A program made the translations under genes and the position numbers. From NCBI GenBank assembly GCA_030867875.1, contig JAOWCC010000577.1, forward strand, positions 158,526,344 through 158,590,343: a DNA stretch of 64,000 nucleotides. The letters run 5' to 3'. The first letter of the stretch is position 1. Each line of letters opens with the position of its first letter. The notes under the pieces were generated by a model, which did no database searches, had not been told where the DNA came from, and saw only the letters and a program-made list of their open reading frames with translations. Positions 46,301-55,300 of the stretch are shown here, piece after piece. The stretch is from Actinernus sp. WN-2022. Lineage: Eukaryota > Cnidaria > Anthozoa > Actiniaria > Actinernidae.

Positions 46301-49300
46301 AAATACCCGACGTATGTGTTACGAAAACTCCTCTGGACGGCATAAACCCTAGCGAGGTGCGAAAGTATCCAGGCGAGTCTGTTGTTGTCCAACCAATAAT
46401 ATTCACCCATCGGTGAGGCTCGTATGCCAAAAATGATATATTGGATGAGAGATGAGCTGCGAAACCATGTACTCCAGAGGTTGATCCGGACGCCAGTTTA
46501 AGAGTGGATTTACTCGAGGCGCTTGAGATTCCCCAATTGGTGTCACTGGAGTAAGCGAAGATCGTCGCGAAGGTACCGTTGATGAGCTGCAGAGGTAAAG
46601 CAAGGTTTAACGCCTGCAGGCTACTTCCGTTGCTGGTCTTAGAAACGCTAACAACCTTATCAATACCGTCATTGATGAAGATTCCAATTTTTAGGCTTCC
46701 GGTTACTGATGTAATCTGGATGTTTGCTGTTAGTAGGTACGTGCCTCTCGAAGGAACTTGAAAGCGGTCTGTTGTTCCGTGTATTGAACCAACTTGAAAC
46801 TGTCCCCCAGTTCCTACCGTCCTCCAGTTCACCAGTTCTTTCCAACCCGGCGTAGTATAAGATTCATCGCTATACTTATCAACCATATTCCCAGATGCCT
46901 TGTGATGTTCAGAGATGTACTTCATAGAGAAGAGACTCCCCTCTGTAACAAAAAACGAAGCAGGCAAAGCAGTGTTGGTGACTACCGTTACAGTATCTCC
47001 TTCACGGAGTTTTATTGCACCACTTACAGTAACAGAAATATAGCCATCATCGTTTACCACATGACTTGACTCTAGACCATTATTTGGTGACGTTACACCC
47101 TTGATTGACAGGCGCATCGTCAGACGTCTAGCATGGAAAGCACCACGAACAACTAGCTTAGCTGTTGCTATGTATATTCCAGATAGAGTTGCGGTAAATC
47201 GGCCATCTTGAGGATCAAAACTATGACCAATAATATGAAGACCTCTGTTACCCGTTGATCTCCAACCTTTGATTGTTACTGGTCTGGTGGTGTTCCTAAC
47301 ACTTAGGTTTTCTACCCTCACGTAAAAACCCGGCTCTTTTGATGGGTATATTAGTTGAGCCATTGAAAACCCGCTACCGTCCTTGATGGTGTAGTGATCG
47401 GCAGTTCCTGATCTAACAGCCACATGGATCTTGAGACCTTTAGTCAAGAATAGAGCACCTGAAAACTGAACGGTGTAGTAGTCTCTTGAGGCGGGGATAT
47501 TTTCTTTTACGAATAATCCGCTAGTTAGCTCTTCAGACGCGCTACTGCCAGAAGACGAAGCATGCAAGGCTGCCTCGATAGAAAGCGGTGCGCCTTTTAC
47601 CATGACATTAGCAGATATAAAATAGATACCAGATTGTTGAATTGTCACATCACCACTTAAGCCGTCGTAAATAAAACTATCTTCGCTCTTCAAGAAGAGT
47701 CCGTTGGTAAAATCCGACTTCGTTATCCACCCTCCGACTCTTTGCCAGGAATTTGGAGCAGCATTTTTAATACCACTGCTGCCTTTTCTGGACAAAAACC
47801 CCACTCCACTATAAGCAGGAACAAGAGGGCTTATTAGGAATACAGAGAATCCAGACTCAGCCAATACTGTCCAATCAGCGTCGGTGGTGGAGCGCGCACG
47901 AATGACAACGTAGTCACCAACATGTAGCCTCGTCATGCCCGCTGCTGTCATGGTGAAAGTGTTAGCTACCGTACGTGCTCCTGTACCGTAAACTGAGCGC
48001 GTGTTTTGTATACCATTAGTTTGAGTTCTGCGTCCGTTGACAGCGATTGTAACCTCAAAGGAAGAGCCATATTGATCAGCTACACCAGAGACAATAAGTG
48101 TACAAGACACGGAATAGATGCCAGCAACTAGAGCACTGTAACTACCACGATTCGGCGTCCAGCCATTTCCATTCTGAAAGGCTAACTTTGCACCTCCGCT
48201 ATGGGGACTCCAGCTACTAATTTCTACCTGCTGTGTTGACGTAAGTGTTTTTTGAACACCAAGAACGGCGTGGAAGCCAGGAACAGCGAATGATCTCCCA
48301 ATGAAGACAACGCTAAATCCACTTTTACTACTAATAGCCCATTTCCCAGCATTTGCGCACTTCACAAAGACGGATATATTTTGTCCTTTGTCAAGGTTCA
48401 AGGCGCCGACAATGTTTAGAGTGTGGTTGTCTGAAGGATAGGTATGTGTTGCGTAGAGGCCGTTTTTTATACTTATTTTACCATCTACAGCAATCAATGA
48501 TGAGATAGTAGATCCACCAGAAGACAGAAAGATAATATTGGTGGCAACATAGTGAACGCCAGAGTTCGATGTGGTGAACCGACTTGCCCTGAAATCACCA
48601 GCTTGAGCTGCAAAGAAAAATGCGCCTTCTGCTCCGACTTGTCTCCAGCTGTTAACCTCGGTCCATGAACTTGACGAGAATTGTAGTACACTGCCATTGT
48701 AGCTCTGCATCGCTGGCCAATAGAAGTGGGTCTTTATTACCGATAGAGCGCTCTTCTTCTCAATGGCCCACTTCGCTCCGAAACTTGAGATCACATTGAT
48801 GGTCAGGTATTGGTGTTTACTAAGCTCTAGCAGTCCTGTTATCACCAAAGTAAAAATACCGGTTACATCTGGGTTGTGATAGCTCGCATATAGTCCTCTG
48901 TTGCCGTTTACCTGTGTCGCTCCACTTGAAAGCACAAGCACTGCATAGTTTCCAATTCCGCCTTTAATACGCAGACTCGCCGAAATGTAATATATGCCAG
49001 TTTGCGTGCAAGTGAAGCGGCCTTGGCTAAACACTGATGGGCTTGGAAATAACACGTGGCTTGTAGATGGCGAAGGCCATTTACGCAGCTCCATAGAGCC
49101 ACTTCCTGGTATCTCTTCAATACTCCTGGTCAGTGTTGAGATGCCTTGAAGATTAGTTTGATTAAAGGTATCGACACGGCTGGCAGAGAATCCAGAATCC
49201 ATGCTTACCATACTGTTAGCTGATATACTCGAGGTGTTAATTTGCAGAGAAATTGCATCTCCCCTTTTGAAGTAAAAAGCTCCAAACAGATTCATGGTAA

Positions 49301-52300
49301 ATGCACTTCCAGCTCTCTTGATCTCCGCATCAACCAATGGGCCTTTCGTTTGACCGTTCATCCTGAAAGATAAAGTAAATAAACCCATCCCCGCGTCTAT
49401 CCGGACGTTTGCTGCCATGAAGTAGATCCCATCACAAACTGGTGTGTATTCTCCAGTGGACGATGAAAACCCGGATAGGCTTTGAAAAAGCCCTGGAGCC
49501 CCTAGTGCCTTCCAGTTTCGAATAACATTAGCCGTGTTGGGTTTAAGAACTAAGGCTTTCGATTTGATAGCAGAGAAAGCCGGGAATGACCCAAGCTGGC
49601 CAACGTAGCGTAAAGAAAACTGGCTCTCGTCTCGGATAATCCAGTCCGTGTCTAATTCCGAGTGGACGTATATCGAGATTCTGTCGCCTCTTCTAAGTTC
49701 TACATATCCTCCCACAACCAGGCTGGAATCTCCTTCCGTGGCAGAGTTCATCACTGCACTCAGTCCATTGTACCGCTTTGTAATTTGATTGCTAGAAATC
49801 ACCGCGACGCGAAATAAACCAATATCAGCTTTACCGAGGCGAATACTTGTAGAAATAAAATAAATTCCAGACTTTGGAACTGGAAATCGGGAAGATGTGC
49901 CTTTCAGTGGAGCTCCGAAGTGAAAGCGTCCAGTATTCGATAACCCGGAAGTGGTCCATCCTGTAACCTCTACCCACCCCTGTGAGCTTTGTTGGAGTTG
50001 CTGTTTGACGTCTGCACTGATCCCGATTTCTGGAAAACCTGTTTAAAAGGCAAAAGAGAGTAAGGTTCGTTTCTATGGCGTCATATCCCCGCCAAAATTC
50101 AAGTTTGCTTTTCGATGTTCAAGTATACAATTCAACTTTGTTATTCACGTTGCGACATTAGATGTTCGCAATTCAACATTGCTGTTTGCTATTACGACAA
50201 TCAAGTTTCACGATGCGACATTAGATGTTCGCAATTCAACATTGATATTCACTATACGATATGCAACTTTCACAATTTTCCATCGGTGCAAATTTCCACA
50301 CTTTGTTTTTCCGTAAGCATCCCAAGTTTCGCCATGCAACATTCAAGTTTCGTCATGCAACATTCAAGTTTCGCCATGCAACATTCAAGTTTCGCCATGC
50401 AACATTCAAGTTTCGTCATGCAACATTCAAGTTTCGCCATGCAACATTCAAGTTTCGCCATGCAACATTCAAGTTTTGTCATGCAACATTCAAGTTTTCA
50501 AGTTTCGCGATTGAACTTCACGCATGAATGGTTCACCTTTCAATGAAGATTCCGCTGTACCAAGATAGCGCGGGCGCAAAAGAAGGCAACACGTGGGAAT
50601 CACCGTGTTTCTTGTCATGATGAATAACCACAAAAACGCTAGAACGACCCTTCATCTAGTGGCACAACAGCTGCTATCTCTTGCGAATGAAGGTGAGTAT
50701 TTTAACTATCAAATAATTCACTCTTAGTCTAAGGGTGTATTCGTTTCGGATTTCGAGATCCGAAATTCGTTTGGCAAATCCGAAAACGGATTTCGACTTT
50801 AGCATGATCCAAGAAATCCATCTCTGAGAAGGATTTCGTGGATTAATCCAAATCCGGATTTCTGTGTTTGTGTTTTTGGGGGAAATCCGAAAACGGATTA
50901 GTAAAATAGTACTAATGAACAAACGATATACGATTACCTTGCAGACTCGGTGATAAACTTCAAAAGCAGTGCATGGATGTCGTGACATCAAATCGATCTG
51001 ACACTGACCTCATGTCATGCAATCGGGATTACCTCGTATGCTTTCTTAAATCTACTGGAGCCCTGCCTCCGTGGGTTTGATTCTGAGGTAGCTCTAGACA
51101 AAGAACAAGAAGAATTGACCCGCGAGACATACGGAAACAGACAGACGGTAGTGTGGTACAACCTCTTCAAAAACAATGATATTCGCACTCGGTTCGTCTG
51201 TTGGTTACTTTGCACGAGAAGCAAAAGAACAGCTCCATTGTCATCACACTCATTCAAAATATCTGCATCTATTTCAGTATCAAAAAACTCATCAAAAAGA
51301 AGAGCGCAGCGAGAGCTCTTCGCCAGTGTGCCATTTTGGATAGCGTGACCAATTTAATTTAGACGGATTAGACAGTTGCCGTAGCAACAAATCCCTTTTC
51401 GGATTTCGTGTTTTTGTGAGAACTGGATTTCCCAAACGAATACACCCTTAGACTAAGAGTGAATTATTTGATAGTTAAAATACTCACCTTCATTCGCAAG
51501 AGATAGCAGCTGTTGTGCCACTAGACGAAGGGTCGTTCTAGCGTTTTTTACGGTGGCCCATAGGTGCAATACAGAAACGCAAATTCAAATACGCTGCAAC
51601 AAATTCAAATACGCTGCAACAAATCCAAATACGCTGCAGCAAATCCAAATACGCTGCAGCAAATCCAAATACGCTGCAGCAAATTCAAATAGGCTGCAAC
51701 AAATCCAAATACGCTGCAGCAAATTCAAATACGCTGCAGCAAATTCAAATACGCTGCAGCAAATTCAAATACGCTGCAGCAAATTCAAATACGCTGCAGC
51801 AAATCCAAATACACGAACGCAAATTCAAATACACGAACGCAAATTCAAATACACAAACGCATATCCAAATACCCGAACGCAAATCCAAATACGCTGCAGC
51901 AAATTCAAATACGCTGCAACAAATACAAATACGCTGCAGCAAATTCAAATACGCTGCAGCAAATTCAAATACGCTGCAACCAATACAAATACGCTGCAGC
52001 AAATTCAAATACGCTGCAGCAAATTCAAATACGCTGCAGCAAATTCAAATACGCTGCAGCAAATCCAAATACGCTGCAGCAACCTAGGCCTTCCAGATCC
52101 CGGTAAAAATAGAACGCGGGAGATTAGGGTTAAGGTTTTGACTCGTGACGTTCTTGACAAAACACCATATCAAACAATTTATTGAGAAAAGTGTCGTTCC
52201 TGAGAGCTCCTTGTGATATCCATATATGGTCAATATATTCCACATTTGGAAAGCAGGACGGATCGTCGAATACTAGAACACGTTCAGGAAGTGTAGCGAG

Positions 52301-55300
52301 CCGGCAGAAGAGAGGCGGATACAACGTAGGCAATCGATAGCGAAATTTGAAAAGGATGAGCGTATGCCTGACTAGCATCTAGTCAGGCCCAAATATTACT
52401 CTGAACGACAACAATTGTTTGATATGCGGTGGAGCCAGAGCACGAGTAGAGAAGGCACAAACAATATTTATTTATTTAAATTTCTTTCTATCTATAGACT
52501 GACGCAGTTCACATCACTTATAAAAATAAATAGGCTGGTGCAAAACACATAGAAATTTATGTGAAGACCTGTTTTTGTACAGAAAAAAAAACTGGGCTAC
52601 CTGTGGTCCAACTCAGTGCATGCATGCTCTTTCGAAGTGGCCGGGTATTCTGAAGTCTAGCCGGTTCGGCTATCAAAGAAGACTAAAAAGACTAAAATAG
52701 AAGCAGCCTTTTAGAATCGTCAGTTACTTCGTTTACTGTTGAAATTATAAGTATTTCAAAGTATCACGACAAACATGGGGATACTGCCAGAGCCGAGTTG
52801 AGTGTGGTACAAAAACTTTAAAAGTGGTATTATGGAAATGTTTAGATCAATCAATCAATCAAACCTTTATTTATCCTCGGTGTTTACAATCAACTTAAGT
52901 TGTTTTTTATGTAAGCCGTGACACACATAAAAAATTACAGAGATAAAAATGGGGATTAAAAATAGAATATGAAAAAAAAAAAGAAAGTAAGGCGAATCAA
53001 GTAATCCTAAGATAATACAAAGTTAAATGCTAATTTATGCTAAGATGCTATGATGAACTAAGATGAAACTAATTAATAAATACTAATTAAAACCGAGATA
53101 ATACTAGTAAGTTAACACTTAGGTAAATATGGCACAAGACTAATCAAGGAGATTTACTTACCTTGATTTGATTTAAAAGTAGCGAGAGATTTCGATTCGC
53201 GTATTTCTTGAGGTAGTGAGTTCCATAACTGAACACCATTATAACGAAGGCTTTTTTTAAGGAATCAGTTTGGGGTCTAGGGAGGAACAATTTATTAGAG
53301 GCACCACGAAGGTTGTAAGAGGACACCTGGTCGAGAGGACAAAATAAGTCTTTTAAGCATTGCGGGGCTTTGTTGTTTAGGATTTTAAACATTAATAAAG
53401 CTTTGTGTTTAGCCCTTCTGTCTGCCAACGTTTCCCATCCAAGGGTCAATAAGTTTTCAGGAGAACTATAAAGAACTATACTTTTATACCAACTTTATAA
53501 CTCGCACAAGAACGAGTCAAAACCTTGACCCTAGTCTCCAGCGTTCGATTTTTACCGGGATCTGGAAGGCCTCGGTTGCTGCAGCGTATTTGAATTTGCT
53601 GCAGCGTATTTGTATTTGTTGCAGCGTATTTGTATTTGTAGCAGCGTATTTGAATTTGCTGCAGCGTATTTGGATTTGCGTTCGGGTATTTGGATTTGCG
53701 TTCGTGTATTTGGATTTGCGTTCGTGTATTTGGATTTGCTGCAGCGTATTTGAATTTGCTGCAGCGTATTTGTATTTGTTGCAGCGTATTTGAAATTGCT
53801 GCAGCGTATTTGAAATTGCTGCAGCGTATTTGGATTTGCGTTCGGGTATTTGAATTTGCGTTTGTGTATTTGAATTTGCGTTCGTGTATTTGGATTTGCG
53901 TTCGTGTATTTGGATTTGCTGCAGCGTATTTGGATTTGCTGCAGCGTATTTGAATTTGCGTTTCTGTATTTGGATTTGCTTTCGGGTATTTGGATTTTGC
54001 GTTCGTGTATTTGTATTGGTTGCAGCGTATTTGAATTTGCTGCAGCGTATTTGAATTTGCTGCAGCGTATAGTTGAATTTGCTGCAACGTATTTGAATTT
54101 GCGTTTCTGTATTGCACCTATGGGCCACCGTAGTTTTTGTTGTTATTCATCATGACAAGAAACACGGTGATTCCTACGTGTTGCCTTCTTTTGCGCCCGC
54201 GCTATCTTGGTACAGCGGAATCTTCATTGAAAGGTGAACCATTCTTGAATGTTGCATGGCGAAACTTGAATGTTGCATGACAAAACTTGAATGTTGCATG
54301 GCGAAACTTGAATGTTGCATGGCGAAACTTGAATGTTGCATGACGAAACTTGAATGTTGCATGGCGAAACTTGGGATGCTTACGGAAAAACAAAGTGTGG
54401 AAATTTGCACCGATGGAAAATTGTGAAAGTTGCATATCGTATAGTGAATATCAATGTTGAATTGCGAACATCTAATGTCGCATCGTGAAACTTGATTGTC
54501 GTAATAGCAAACAGCAATGTTGAATTGCGAACATCTAATGTCGTAACGTGAATAACAAAGTTGAATTGTATACTTGAACATCGAAAAGCAAACTTGAATT
54601 TTGGCGGGGATATGACGCCATACGTTTCAGACGGCGAAATTTTCATGCGCAGAACATAATTATACTATTAAGCTCGACGTTGGATCGACTGGTTGATTCA
54701 GATGGAGAGCCTATAATATTTCATTGAACGACCTATTGGGCGATCAGGGAATCTGGATCTAGATTTCAAATTCAGCGCGAAAATGAAATATGTCAAGATG
54801 ACGTAATTCATGCATTTAGTTGGGCACATGAGAAGAGCGGCGTTTGAATCAACGTCGCACCAGCGTCGCATAATGTGACAGTATCTGCCGTACCTAATTC
54901 AAATATGTTGCTCTTTCTGCGTGCTGAAGGATGAGTCAACGATTATTTTTTTTGTTGAATGTCGTCCTGTAGTTAATTACGGCTTGGATCTTGACATTAA
55001 AGAGAGACAGTTTTCTTCAAACGCCTGTCACTATTACTCACTGGAAACAGCCGCAGTACTAAAGCGATACCAAATAAATAATCTGAATAATTCCGAGTTC
55101 CTTTTTTTTTTAGTATGAGTTTATTTAGTAGACTATATTTTTCCTCTTAGCTATCTGCGCGTGGCACATTTCTCGCGTGATGTTATAAACACAGATTAAT
55201 CGGTTGGATTCAGCTACGATTTTACCAAAAACTCGCAGTTTCTTTAGTTGACAAACGATGATGATTTACAGTATTCCGGAATAAGAATACATGGAATCAT

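Larger units (their letters stand above)
50074..54622. mobile_element. Foldback DNA transposon 3 (outer), minisatellite arms, 6-bp TSD
   Basis: Inverted ends TATGGCGTCATATCCCCGCC ... GGCGGGGATATGACGCCATA with perfect flanking CGTTTC (50068-50073, 54623-54628). The left arm runs to about 50750 and includes about nine 20-bp units (GCCATGCAACATTCAAGTTT, 50325-50500). The right arm is its inverse at about 51435-51548 plus 54133-54622, interrupted by element 2. The unique middle (50750-51435) has open frames without recognised domains. No transposase seen. Confidence 0.85.

Noticed and set aside
50736..51452. Separate nested MITE with AAGGGTGTATTCGTTT ends
   Set aside because: Its flanks are inverted rather than direct repeats, so these ends are simply the inner part of the arms of foldback element 3.
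51553..54128. Open frames of ~200 codons with NTLQQIQIR or RCSKFKYAA repeats
   Set aside because: They are readings of the 20-bp satellite arms of foldback element 2, mirrored on both strands.
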